Positions 1-10,863 of a stretch of DNA of 64,000 nt are shown piece after piece. This stretch comes from Brachionus manjavacas (taxonomy: Eukaryota > Rotifera > Eurotatoria > Ploima > Brachionidae). Location of the stretch: NCBI GenBank assembly GCA_019054805.1, contig JAHQIY010000005.1:4943501-5007500 (forward strand), in the 5' to 3' direction. The position numbers were made by a program, and so were the translations under genes. The notes beneath the pieces are model-generated. The model was not told where the DNA came from and did no database searches. It saw only the letters and a list, made by a program, of their open reading frames with translations. Within the stretch, counting starts at the first letter, position 1, and every line of letters begins with the position of its first letter.

Positions 1-1626
1 GAGGATCATGGTTTGGTTGCTTACACTCACGTTGAATATTTGGACGTTCTGTACAAGGGCTTTGTCTTTAGACTTTTTGTTTACACCATGAATGAGCTTC
101 TATCAATGAAAACAAGTATTAATGAAATAGGAGTTAAAGTTACAAATGATACCAAAGAATCTTTGGCTTATGAAAAAATTCTTCTACACAGTAGTCAGTT
201 TACCAGTGTTGTTCATGGATTGCAGCAAAGTTTTAATTGTTTTAGTGGAGTTTGTCGCTTGGCAAAAAGATGGTTGTCTTCTCACTTTTTGCTGGAATAT
301 TTTGAGGAAGAAGCTATTGATTTGATATGTGCTTCAATTTTCATCAACTCTTATGAACCCCCTCGGTAAGTTTTTTAATTTAATTTTTCAATTGGGTTTC
401 AATACTTTTAAAAAATCTGACACACTCAAAAAATCTTAAATTTTTTATCACAAATTTTTTTACGTAAATTTGCGTAAAAACTTCTAATCTTAACAAAAAA
501 CAGATCCATCATTTTTAAAAATTTTGATGAAAATTAAGCAAAAATTAGAGAAATTTATTTGAAATTCAATTAAAATTCTAAAATTAATTTTTGAATCAAG
601 TTGACTACTTATTTTTTTTTATTGTTAAAACTTTGAATTAATTCAAGTGCCCAAAAAATATACGATCTCAAAATTCTAATTTTTTTTAGAAAATTTTTGT
701 GCCGAAAAGACTTTGTTTTGTGCGTCAGATTTTTCATTGTGGGGATTTAATATTCTTAAAATTAATTGATAATTTTTTTATTTGATTTTGATTCATTTTA
801 AAGCTCGCTAATTAATGGTTTTATTCAATTTTTATACTTGATGGCAAATTTTGATTGGAAAAATCAGATTTTGCTGGTAAATTTTAACAAAGAACTAAAA
901 AGTAAAAGTGAAAGTAGAATTTGAAAAGTGTAAAATTTTAATTATTTTATTTTAGAACAACAAATATTGGATATCCAAGTAAAATTTCAAGAGAATAGAT
1001 CCCAATTGCAGCCAATATTCATTCTAACTCCATACGATAGCCGGGATAAAGGTTCCATATGGACAATTGAAAAACCTAATATTCAACAGTTATGTAGAAC
1101 AGTTATCATTGCAAAGCAATCATTGAATAAAGTAAAAAATTGTGTTTTGAATTTTGAAACAATTGATTCATTTAAAAATATATTCCGACCAAATTTGGCC
1201 ATTTATGATGTGATAATAAGCTTAAATACAGCTTTATGCGTCAAAGCTTTCCAAAAGGTAGATATCTGCAAAGGAACATTTTTGCCTAGGTACCGAACTT
1301 ACGATTCGAATGATAATGATAAAACTTTGCCAGTGGTCGGGTTTGACCCGGTAGAACTCTATGTTAAGGAGTTGCGCGAAGCATTTGATGAAATCGCCTT
1401 ATTTTTTTTTGATGTTTATGGTTCGACCAAAGTTTATGTTTTGTGGAAACCTGATGCCTTAAAGCCAAAAGAACTCAAGATAAACAATGCAAAATATCGC
1501 TTGATCGATATTAATACTAATGAATTTGTTCTAAATTTAGAAGCAATTCTAGAAGATTTTAAAATAATTGGTAATGAACTGGTCGAAAATATTACTGTTA
1601 AAAATGAGAGTTCTATATTCAAATAA
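1..1626 (+). CDS. NOL6: Nucleolar protein 6 (Nrap/UTP22 family), 3' part
   Basis: NOL6 is an inactive nucleotidyltransferase-fold protein of the small-subunit processome; it acts in the nucleolus on pre-18S rRNA. The window begins inside the gene, reading frame at base 1. Exons are 1-365, 804-913 and 956-1626 (introns 438 and 42 bp; phases 2 then 1 join cleanly), giving the last 381 residues. Family blocks visible in order: CRLAKRWLSSH with the LICASIF helix, FIQFLYLMANFDWKN, GSIWTIEKPNIQQL, IFRPNLAIYDVIISL, VVGFDPVELYVKELREAF and the terminal LNLEAILEDFKIIGNELV; all match the C-terminal half of animal NOL6. The middle exon has no start codon and is easy to miss; it restores the FDWKN block. 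Stop TAA is at 1624-1626. The N-terminal half lies left of the window. Confidence 0.93.
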
Positions 1627-2250
1627 AAATATAAAAAAAATCTTTTTTTTTATTAATTATGGGTTCCCCTTACCGCCACACACTTGAGTATGACCAGCAA
1701 ACAGTCAATACCTGATAGGCACAAAACTTGAATTACACACTCGTGGAATGTGTTTTTTTAAGTTGAAAGATTAAATTTAAATTTTTTTTGTTAGTCTTGA
1801 GTCTTAAGTGATTATCAAAAATTAAATTTCAAATCGTAGCAAATATATTTTTATTTAAAAGAATACCAGCGAGTTGAAAAAAATTTTTAGGTCTTTAAGT
1901 TATGAGTCTTTCCATCCCAAACTTATAGTGACCCCAAGATAAGTACCTTAAATATCCTACTAATTTAGTTCTCATCTTTGGAATTCTCTTTACATCCAAA
2001 CGAAGAACATTTCCAAATTTTTAAAATACTAATTCAAGCTGACAATTGTTCTTAAAAACTTGATTAAATGAAGAAAATTCTATTTTTTTATGGCTTCCTG
2101 TAATTCGGGAAAGGATCGGTTGTTCCGGTAGATTTTTTTCTTTCTAATATAAAATTAAATGTTTTTTGAGAAAAAATATTTTTTTAGTAAACAGGATGGG
2201 CCCCACATTGGCACACACTTTTAAAATAAATTTTTATGGTAAAAAAATTG
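1627..2250. other. Intergenic, no gene seen
   Basis: AT-rich spacer between the NOL6 stop and a repeat boundary. No open frame of note, no RNA gene and no clear repeat were found in it. Confidence 0.5.
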
Positions 2251-2251
2251 A

Positions 2252-2277
2252 GTTGTGAAGTTCGTTTCAATTCGGTT
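2252..2277 (+). mobile_element. Fragment of MITE terminal repeat
   Basis: The 25 bases beginning at 2253 (AGTTGTGAAGTTCGTTTCAA and onward) repeat the left end of the MITE at 62786-63141. Here only the outer end remains; it runs straight into the 3' end of the LINE copy that starts near 2279. The LINE either inserted into, or recombined with, an older MITE. Confidence 0.6.
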
Positions 2278-2278
2278 A

Positions 2279-3290
2279 TTTATTTTTTTTTTCTGTACCA
2301 TGCTAATGCTCCTTCAGATTAAAAATAAAGATAAAAAAAGGTTAAAATAGAAGAAAATTGAGATTAGATATATTGAAATAGAGAATAACTGGATACATAT
2401 TTTTAAATGTCTAATTTTTCAGGGAAAAAAGAAGAAATAGTAAGGTAGCAATTATGCAATCGAGTTGGGTATTCAATATATCTTGATTCGAAACCTTATT
2501 GTATTCCTCCACCAGTCTGACAACCAATGGCATAGAATGACTCTGTCCAGTCCTAACATATCTCTCACTCAACTCAAACAGTCGATTCGAGACTGTTAAT
2601 AAATTAAGTTTATTAAAGGCATCGTGATGAATTATGTTGGAGGGAATATCATATTTTAGATTCAAGATGGATCTAACCGCTGAATTTTGAATCACTTGTA
2701 TTTTTTTAATGTTAGTTTCTGTGAGTAAATTTAAAAAAGGAAAAGAATAATCTAGAAATGATACTATTAAGGATTTGTTTAGATCTCCTAATGTTCTGGG
2801 TTTAAGGACCCATTTTTTATTCGATAGATATTTAATTAAGTCTTGAGTTACAGCGCACTTTTATCTCATCCACCATTGAACTAAATGTTAGTTTTGAGTC
2901 TAACTTAATTCCTAAGAACTTAACTTTTTCTTTTAGATTTAAACTGTTCTCATATAATTTCAAGTCATCTGCAAAAAGAAGAGAGTATTAGCTATTGGTC
3001 TTATTTCTTTTAGGTATGTCATTAATGAAAATGCTGAAAAGAAGCGGACTAATTACTAGTCCTTTTGGAACCCCTGCTTTAATTGAGTATTGGTCACTCA
3101 AATGTCCGTTTACTTTAACAGATCTGGAATGGAGAAATGATCTGATCCAGTAAATAAGATAAAGAGGAAGATTACTTTTAATTGGCTAATAAATCAGTCC
3201 ATCGTACCAAACTCTATCAAAGGCTTTAGAAATATCAAAATACAAACAGCAGACTTTTTTCTCTCTATTAAAAAAATAATTATAAAAAAA
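2279..3290 (-). pseudogene. Non-LTR retrotransposon (jockey-like), degraded copy
   Basis: Reverse-transcriptase part of a jockey/CR1-type LINE on the minus strand, the same family as the copy at 33606-35256. The open piece 2411-2695 encodes the thumb/C-terminal block (IQNSAVRSILNLKYD, SNRLFELSERYVRTG). Upstream on the minus strand, around 3190-3240, is the palm motif FFDISKAFD...W in broken frames, and around 2970-3070 the degraded GVP.G..ISPL and ADD region. The 3' terminus at 2290-2325 matches the GTACCGAGCTAAAGCTCCTTCAGA terminus at 33620. Several stops and frameshifts; inactive and 5' truncated. Confidence 0.8.
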
Positions 3291-3322
3291 CTCTTGACCA
3301 ATATGTTGATATTATTTTTAAC

Positions 3323-4452
3323 ATGAAAAACAGTTATATTAGCACAATTTTAATAAAATATTTAATCTTTTTTTTTAAATTAGATGGTCTATGCAGAGAA
3401 TTTTATTTTGATAAAGAAGAAATGATCACAATATTTTTTCAAGATCAAGAGTTTTATGATCTTATTAGATTTGCTTTCTTTGAGTCTAATTTTACTGTCT
3501 TAAATATAGATACAACATTTGATCTAGGTATGATTAAAATTTACTAAAAAATTAATGTTAACATTTTTAAAAAGGAAAATTTAACGTAATATTTGTTACT
3601 TATAGAAATTTAAGTTTATATAAAAATGACACAAAAACTCATCCAATTTTCCTTGGTCCTGGAATGATTCATTTAAAAAAAGAACATGCAACTTATAATT
3701 ATTTTACTCAACGCCTTTTAGCTTATGACAATCTTAACTATGGGAAGCAAGCATTTTCAATAAAAAACATTAAAATAATAATAACCGACGATGATTCATC
3801 ATTGCCGGACGCTTTTAAAGTCAATTTTAATTTAACTAATTTTGTTTTGTGCTGTAACCATTTAAGAAAAAATATATCAAGGAAATTAGATGATTATGAA
3901 ATTAGTGAAAGTGAAAAAGATATATTATGTAATAAGATATTTGGAAAAAAACAAAATCGGGATGATGCCTTAATTTCTAGCAAAAGCGAAGATGAATTTA
4001 CTTTTAAAGTTAATGAATTGATCGAGGAACTTAATTATTTTGAACCAAAAAGGTAGAATGATTTGATGATGGGTGATTGGTTTGCGAAATATAAAGCACA
4101 AAAGATTTTTGATTTTGTTATAAAACCAAGTTTAAATTTCTCAGATATGCTCTCAAGGTATTTAACTACAAATGAAATAGAAAGTTTTATCAGCAAAAAA
4201 AAAACCGAGCTAATAAAATTTAAAAAAAACTCAATTTCAGAGGTACTTGAGTATTTTAAGACTGTTTCAATCAATCAGATAAATCAAGCGAAATTAGCGA
4301 TTTATGGCTCCGGTGATTTCGAAATTGCTAATCTTTACAGAAGATTATCAATATCAAGTCATACTTGGTCTTTTCTAACTGACAAGAAGCAAAAGAATCT
4401 TGCCAGAAAATTTTTAAAAAAGATTCCACCACCAAAAGATCAATTAAAATAA
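3323..4452 (+). pseudogene. MULE-like transposase-domain gene, decayed
   Basis: A transposase-like protein of the type widespread in invertebrate genomes, with an RNase H-like core. In order: a region ending NIDTTFDLG (first catalytic Asp), a 47-bp in-phase intron (3528-3574), then FVTYRNLSLY, THPIFLGPGMIHLKKEHATY, a second acidic stretch IIITDDDSSLPDAF, an LCCNHLRKNI block (the C..H region of the family) and MGDWFAKYKAQKIFDFVIKP. One in-frame TAG at 4054-4056 interrupts it between EPKR and the MGDWF block; frame is otherwise kept from 3575 to 4452. No upstream N-terminal zinc-finger part was found and no terminal inverted repeats were recognised. Probably a dead transposon copy or recently broken domesticated gene. 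The family call comes from memory of motif order. Confidence 0.6.
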
Positions 4453-4479
4453 AAAGAAATGTAACTTGCCTTTACGAAA

Positions 4480-4602
4480 ATCAGAAAAAAGAGGCAAAAG
4501 ATTGCAATAGAAAAAACAAAAAATTTCGCCTCATTGAAGTTTATATTTTTATTTTTACATGGTTAAAAATTTAAGACAAAGACTTTATTTTTTTATTAAA
4601 TT
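4480..4602 (+). repeat. Direct repeat, copy 1 (123 bp)
   Basis: Begins ATCAGAAAAAAGAGGCAAAA and runs to about 4602. It recurs at 5213-5335 with only a few differences. Each copy carries GAGGC and GCCTC about 30 bases apart. Confidence 0.85.
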
Positions 4603-5212
4603 AATTGTTATTAAAATTAATTGTAACTTTTATTAAATTTTTATAAAAACTAAATTAATAAAACAAAAAATATCAAATATGACAATTATAAATTGAATTT
4701 TTCTCAATTATTATGAAATCTTTTGAAATTCTCAAAAACTATACATGCTGGAGAAAAACTAGGCACATTTTTGAAAAGCTAGTTAAATTCTCTTCAAGAA
4801 AAATGGGGGTCAGTAGGGGGTCAGATTTTTAAAAATTTAAAATATTCGATTTTCACAAAAAATAAAAATTTTGGAGATAAACTAGTTTAATTTTCAAAAA
4901 AAAGAGAAAAATTTAAAACTAAATGATATATTTAAACTTTTAAAAATATTTTTGCTTTGCAAAATAAATGGGGGTCAGAAAATTTTAAAAAATTGCGGGT
5001 CAGTATTTTAGTAGGACCCCCTGAATTGGCGTTAATTGAATAAAATGAATAAATAAATTGGACTTCAAAGTCTTGAACGATCAGTTAAGTCACCAAGTTC
5101 TAATTTTGATTTCAAAATAGCAAATTGGGGACTTTTCCAAGAATTACTTTGATCCTCAAACCCTAAAAATTAAAAAAATTGTATATACAATGATGAAATT
5201 GTTTTTTTGCAT
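4603..5212. other. AT-rich spacer between direct repeats
   Basis: Non-coding. Contains the phrase GGGGGTCAG twice (near 4805 and 4972), but no open frame or recognisable element. Confidence 0.5.
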
Positions 5213-5335
5213 ATCAGAAAAAAGAGGCAAAAGATTGCAATAGAAAAAATAAAAAATTTCGCCTCATTTGAGTTTATATTTTTATTTTTACATGGTTAAA
5301 AATTTAAGACAAAGACTTTATTTTTTTATTAAATT
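5213..5335 (+). repeat. Direct repeat, copy 2 (123 bp)
   Basis: Second copy of the 4480-4602 repeat, same orientation, 733 bp downstream. The pair lacks TG...CA ends, primer-binding site and coding interior, so it is not obviously an LTR pair. Confidence 0.85.
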
Positions 5336-5689
5336 TAAAAAAAGGAGTCCAATAAACATTTTTTCAATTAATTTTACATCCAAATTTTAGAAAAAGATAC
5401 TTAATAAAGTTTTGTTTTATATTTTTTTCCTATTCTATTTAGAATGCTTTTTTGGTAGGTTAAGAAGGGTTTTTCCATTTTGATCATTTCTGTTTTCACT
5501 GCAAAACATGTTTTGATTGAGTCATTTATACCATTCTTTGCCATTTCCTTTTTTTTTCCTCTGTTTCCTTGATTACTCTTGTTATTTTTTCGATTTCAAG
5601 TTTTTCTTGAGTTTTTTAAATTTCTTTCATCTCAATTAGAAATTTATTCTTGAACTTATTTTCGTCTCGTTCTTTATTCTCTTTCGATT

Positions 5690-6960
5690 GTAGCAATTCG
5701 TGAGTGTTGTTCTCAAGTAATCGTCTCGCTTAGATAATAGTTTTCTAAGCCGTAATACATAATTGGTCTAATGTAAGTTTTAATAAGTTGACTTTTAACT
5801 TTTTGGTCTTGGTCTTTTCCTTCAATTTCGAGTTGTGACTTTAGTGCATGATTTGCTTCCCAGAACTTGTCTTTGTGCGTTTAATATAAAGTGTTTATTT
5901 GTCTGGTCCATTAGGTTGAGATTGCAGCTGTTTTCTTCGGTATGATTTTTTTAATTCAGTTAGTTGAGCTTCAAGTTTGTTAATGTTATCTCCAGGTTTA
6001 TTATTTAGTTGTTTATACGCATTTTTAACATCATCACTCAATTTTTTGATTTCATTGTCCCACCATCTTTTTCGTTTTGTGTGTTTATTATTTTTATTGT
6101 TCTCTTCTGTTTGTTGAATGTCATTTATTGAGCATCTCATACTGCTAGTCAGCTCGTTGATAAGTTCAGTGAGTTGTGCTTATTTTTGAATTGTACTTAT
6201 TAATTCTCGCTAGTTTCGATGTGTCTAGCTGGTTCAGTTTTTCACAAAATCTCTTTTCATATTCTAATCTGAAATCCAGTTCATTCCATATCGGTTTTTT
6301 TTGTGATTTATTGTTATTACAATCACTTTTTAAAATTGGTCAAAATCGATTTCAAATTTAATCGCCAGATGATAACTTGTATTTGTTTTGTGTTTGATAT
6401 CATTTAGTATATTTGCTTGTTTACAGTTTTTGGTTTATTAGAATATGATCAATCCTTGATTTATTATATTCTATTATTTGAAGTCCAATTTTATGAAGAT
6501 AGTGTCAGAAAAATATCAAGTATTTCAAAATGTTCAGATTTAAATCTATTAAATGTTGGCGTCTTATCATTAATTACAGAGAGATTTATTTTGCTAAGTT
6601 TTTTCTCTAGAAAAAGACCATTTTCATTTTTACCAAATCAACCTAAGCTTTTAGCCTTCGCATTTAGATCACTCCCTATGATAAATTTTTCACACCTCTT
6701 AGAGATATCTAGAAAAAATTCAAAATGGAAGTACTGTATTAGGTGGATTGTAAAGACTAAAAACAAAAAGTTCTGTATTTTTTAAGCTTATCTTGATGTA
6801 TAGAAGCTTCGCATTAAAGTGGTCAAATGAATTTTCTTGTTTAAACTCAATTCCTTCTTTTATTCGGTTTGTTCGCATCTTCGAGTTCGAACATAACTCC
6901 ATTTACTTCTATTGAACGCTCAAAGATACTTAGTAAGATACTTGGAAATAAAGCCATGGA
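5690..6960 (-). pseudogene. LINE endonuclease-region remnant
   Basis: Minus-strand remnant of the endonuclease half of a jockey/CR1-type retrotransposon. From high to low coordinate: the SLYNPPN block (piece 6720-6902), then in broken frame the KFIIGSDLNAKAKSLG motif (apurinic endonuclease GDLNA core), LSVINDKTPTF and FEILDIFL near 6480-6690, then the EN-RT linker piece 5895-6140 with KRKRWWDNEIKKL. Stops interrupt the DLNA block. The reverse transcriptase is missing downstream. It could be the 5' part of the same LINE family whose 3' parts appear elsewhere in the window. Confidence 0.65.
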
Positions 6961-7308
6961 ATAATTTTGATAAAATGATTGAAGTTATATTATCGACATC
7001 AGTAATATCAAAATTAACAAAAACAATCGGAAATTTAGCAAATGAACGTGTTAATTTTTGTTGAAAAATTATTTTGGCTGTCAATTAGACTTAAGCTCAT
7101 GAAATTCAGTAGTATTGGTATGAACATTCAAATAAAAGGAAGAGGCGCACAATGAAAAACTAAATCAGTCATCAGATGTTTTTCAAAACTTGGTATTTAG
7201 TATTGAATCAGATAAAGATGTCAATTCAAGGAAGAGACAAATAATTAAAGAAGAAAATGAAGTTTTGCCATCCAAAATCAATTTTTTTATAGTGATGGGA
7301 GTTTTCTC

Positions 7309-7556
7309 TTTAGTTTAGTTAACTAAAATTTAGTCGACTAGTTTTTAGCCAACTAGTTTTTAGTTAACTAATTTTTAGTCGACTAGTTTTTAGTTAACTA
7401 ATTTTTAGTCGACTAGTTTTTAGTTGACTAATTTTTAGTCGACTAGTTTTTAGTTGACTAATTTTTAGTCGACTAGTTTTTAGTTGACTAATTTTTAGTC
7501 GACTAGTTTTTAGTTTACTTATTTTTAGTTGACTTATTTTTAGTCGACTAAACTAA
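7309..7556. repeat. Left subterminal palindrome array of the hAT element
   Basis: Roughly 30-bp units of the type TTAGTCGACTAGTTTTTAGT with variants GTTGACTA and GTTAACTA; six or more units contain the palindrome TAGTCGACTA. Such arrays near hAT ends are normally transposase-binding sites; that role is inferred here. Confidence 0.85.
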
Positions 7557-8447
7557 AATTATTAACTAAAGTTTAATTATTAAAACATTTTTTTTTTTAG
7601 AAAATTTTTACTAAATAAAAGTTATAACTAAAGCAATTAGCATGATTTTTCTGTAGCAGAAACTCAAATAAACTAAAATATGAGTAAATTTTCAATTAAT
7701 GATTCTTTAAACCTTTGAATTTAATTGATTATAAATTATGGAATCAACAAATTAAATAATGTTATGTTTATTTTATTAATCAACCAACAGAATAAATAAA
7801 TAACATTAAATAAATACTTAAATTAATAACATCTGGTTTTGTTACCTATCCTCTTTTAAAAAATTTTCACATTAAAAAAAATGTATAACTGTCTAAATAA
7901 AGGAATGTTTCTTTTAATTAAAATTCAATAGATTAATTATCAAAATCAAATCCAAGATATTAACTAAAAATTAAAAAAATTATATAATGTCAAATCAATG
8001 TTTTTAAATTTTTTTTTCTCACTATTCCTTAGATATCTCGCTTTCTGCATAGTATCCCGCTATTCCTAAATTGTCTCACTATTTCAAAGATATCTCACTT
8101 ATTCTATTACAACTTTTTTTTCTTAATATCAGACTTGTTTATGAGTCAGAGTTTTAAGTCTGAGTCACAAAAATTAAAGTAAAAAGTTATGACTTGACTT
8201 AGATTTTAGTGACTTTGACTTTAACTAGGCAGCCACAATAACTACCTGGAACGGTAAAAGGAACATTTGGCCGCAGCAATAACTACCTGGAACGGCAAAA
8301 AATTCATGTTGCTCAGACTTTTTTTTAAAAAAATTCATTGACTTGACTTGAGATTTCTAATTTTAAACAAGTTTTTTAATACCATACTAATCCCGAGCAA
8401 TCTCAAATCGCAAATAACATCCCTTTTTTCACATTTTTTTGTACCCT

Positions 8448-8680
8448 TAGTCTAACTAATTCGACTAAACTAAGTTTTAGTCGACTAAAAATAAGTAAAC
8501 TAAAATTTAGTCGACTAGTTTTTAGTTTACTTATTTTTAGTTAACTAAATTTTTTTTAGCTAAAAACTAGTCGACTAAAAATTAGTCGACTAAAAACTAG
8601 TTGGCTAAATTTTAGTTAACTAAAAAAAAGTAAACTAAAAATTAGTCGACTTAATTTTAGCCGACTAAACTAAATTAGTT
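8448..8680. repeat. Right subterminal palindrome array of the hAT element
   Basis: Same TAGTCGACTA, GTTAACTA and GTAAACTA units as the left array, mostly in inverted order, so the two element ends could pair over a long imperfect stem. Confidence 0.85.
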
Positions 8681-8707
8681 AAGTTAGGACCCATCACTAT
8701 TTTTTTA

Positions 8708-9764
8708 TTGCTCGAATGCTTGAAGAAAAACAAATAGTATTTATCTGTGTTTTTTTTAAATTAAAATTGTTCAAATTGTAATAAAAAAAGTTTTTTTATT
8801 GAGGGATGGATTCATTCTTTTTTTTACAATTTTATTAGTTATGTTTACTTTTATTGAATATATTAAATTATGTTTAAATTAGATATTTTTTTTATTATCT
8901 TGCTTATTCTTTTTTATACAATTTGTGGTAGCTTTAATTAAATTTATTATTGAAAAATGTTAAGGATAAAAAACCTAATTTATGCATATCTTTCCTAAAG
9001 AACATATCATAAATACTAGTTATTATGTTCATTAATGATAAAGTTTTCTTATTGAATGAATCAAAGCCTGAAAAAAATATTTGATATTAAAAATATGAAA
9101 ATTTTGCATGACATTGTTTTCATAATAAAATCAAAGAACATATTCATAATTGACTAATCCTGCTTACTCATAATACATAGATTTATGTGATTTTTGGTTA
9201 TTCAGGAAAATAATTAAATTATTACCAAAGCAAACACCCAAGAACAGAAATTTTTAATTCAATTCCCAAAAAAAGATATAGAAAAATTAAGCGATCAAAC
9301 GTAAATTTAAGTTTTAAATTGAATAGAGAAGTTCAATACTATAGTTTTTGGCTTGAAATCTAATTAAAAGGAAAAATAAATATATTTCGATTCTAACTTG
9401 ATATTTTTTATCACTAAATGAAAATCAGTTATCAAAATTTTACGAATTTTAATTTTTTATTTTTACAAAATTTTAATTTTGTTATGAAACATTCAAAAAT
9501 TTTTGATTTCACTTTATTATCAAAACTCATCTTTGGGATAAATTTTTAAATTGTAAAGCTTTGTGTGTTAGAATGGACCGTCTATTTAATGCGTCAAACT
9601 TATTTAATTATGCTTATTACTCTGAATGCGTCCCTAAACCCATACTTTCAAATTTTAATGAATTTTTTTAATAAAAATTTTATTTAAATCTGCACTTGAA
9701 ATTTTTTATTTATTAAAACAAACAACAGTTAATTTACAATTTTCAATTGTATTCTTCACATTTT
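8708..9764. other. Intergenic, no gene seen
   Basis: AT-rich DNA downstream of SNRNP40, probably including its 3' UTR near 9720-9764. Nothing else recognised. Confidence 0.5.
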
Positions 9765-10863
9765 CTAGAGTTCACCTAGATAAATTTTTTTATCACTTGA
9801 GCATGATGCAACAATAGGCTCTTGTGGATGAAAATCAACATCATTGATTGAGCCATTGTGGCCAGGCAGCTTATAGGCAATTTTTGAAGTTTCAACTTCC
9901 CAGATGTACAAGAATTTATCAGCACTTCCGGCGGTAAGAAGTTGTCCATCTGGTGACCAAGATATACGCAACAAATTTTTTTCAAAATTATGATTGTGCC
10001 CAAATAAAATATTTACTCCTCGATCTTGAGGTGCATAGGGCCTTATATCCCAAACTCGTACCGTATTGTCCATTGCATTTGACGCTATATAATTACCATC
10101 AGGTGACAAACTCAGCCCTGTTATTGAGTCATTATGACCCTTCATTGAATACAAGCACTCATTTTTTCGTATATCCCATACTTTGATATCATTATCGATA
10201 CCTCCTGAAATTATTTGATCTCCTGATTCATTGAAGCACACTGATAGCACTTGATATGTTGAATTAAAGCTCATGGCTTCGCCTCGTTTTCTTCTATCCC
10301 ATAATTTGACAGTGCTATCATCTGAACCCGAGCAGAATGATTGGGGTGATTTTCGGCAAACGTCTATGCTGTTCACAAAATCTCTATGTCCCTTAAGGCG
10401 CTTAATTTTTTCTAATGTTTCCACATCCCAGATAAAGATGTTTTTATCTGTGGCACATGTCACAATTTCACTTCCATCTTTTAAGAATTTTAAGTCTGTA
10501 ATTGCACCGTTGTGACCACCCAAACAAGCCCAGTTTTCGCACTCCCCATACACATTCCATAGAAATATTTTTCTATCATGCCCTGCCGAAGCAAGAAATG
10601 AACCATCTGGGCTAAACTTGCAGCAAAATATTTCACTTTCGTGACCAGATAAGAGAACTATTGGAGCAAAAAGAGCTGAAGTTCGCATTTCACTCTTAAT
10701 AATGGAATAAAAAAGAACTAATAATTAGGAAAAAAAATATTTTTTAAAGAAAATTTGATATTACTCTTCTAGCTTTTGCAGCGTATGCTGTGATTTCGCT
10801 TTTGGTTTTTTTACTTGCTGAAACCAATGCGACAGATTGGTCATTAGTTCGCTTAACAGACAT
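9765..10863 (-). CDS. SNRNP40: U5 snRNP 40 kDa WD-repeat protein
   Basis: SNRNP40 (Prp8-binding protein) is a WD40 propeller in the U5 snRNP and the spliceosome. Two exons: 10863-10765 (33 codons, MSVKRTND start) and 10694-9765, with a 70-bp phase-0 intron; 342 residues against about 357 in human. Seven WD repeats are visible, starting LLSGHESEIFCCKFSPDGS; later ones are GHNGAITDLKF, GHRDFVNSIDVC, YQVLSVCFNESGDQI, GHNDSITGLSLSPDG, FEKNLLRISWSPDGQ and PGHNGSINDVDFHP. The fingerprint VRVWDIRPYAPQDR is specific to this orthologue. The in-exon ATG at 10688 is not the start; the short first exon supplies the usual Lys-rich N-terminus. The last repeat ends YLGEL, as in orthologues. Confidence 0.95.

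Larger units (their letters stand above)
7290..8699. mobile_element. Non-autonomous hAT-type DNA transposon, complete
   Basis: Both ends carry the 10-bp terminal inverted repeat TAGTGATGGG (7290-7299; complement 8690-8699), which fits the hAT consensus TAGNGNTGGG. The element is flanked by a perfect 8-bp target-site duplication TTTTTTTA at 7282-7289 and 8700-8707. Length 1410 bp. No transposase reading frame. Inside each end is a long array of GTCGACTA/GTTAACTA-type palindromes (next entries). The middle (7560-8450) is AT-rich with two copies of CAATAACTACCTGGAACGG at about 8238 and 8282. Mobilisation would need a transposase in trans. Confidence 0.9.

Noticed and set aside
4480..5335. LTR retrotransposon with 123-bp LTRs
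   Set aside because: Repeats do not start TG or end CA, no primer-binding site or polypurine tract, and no coding interior; reported only as direct repeats.
7309..7556. CRISPR array or simple satellite
   Set aside because: Units are palindromic with no unique spacers and lie symmetrically inside a transposon with TIR and target duplication; the genome is eukaryotic.
10273..10515. Plus-strand frames inside SNRNP40
   Set aside because: Shadows of the WD40 coding strand.
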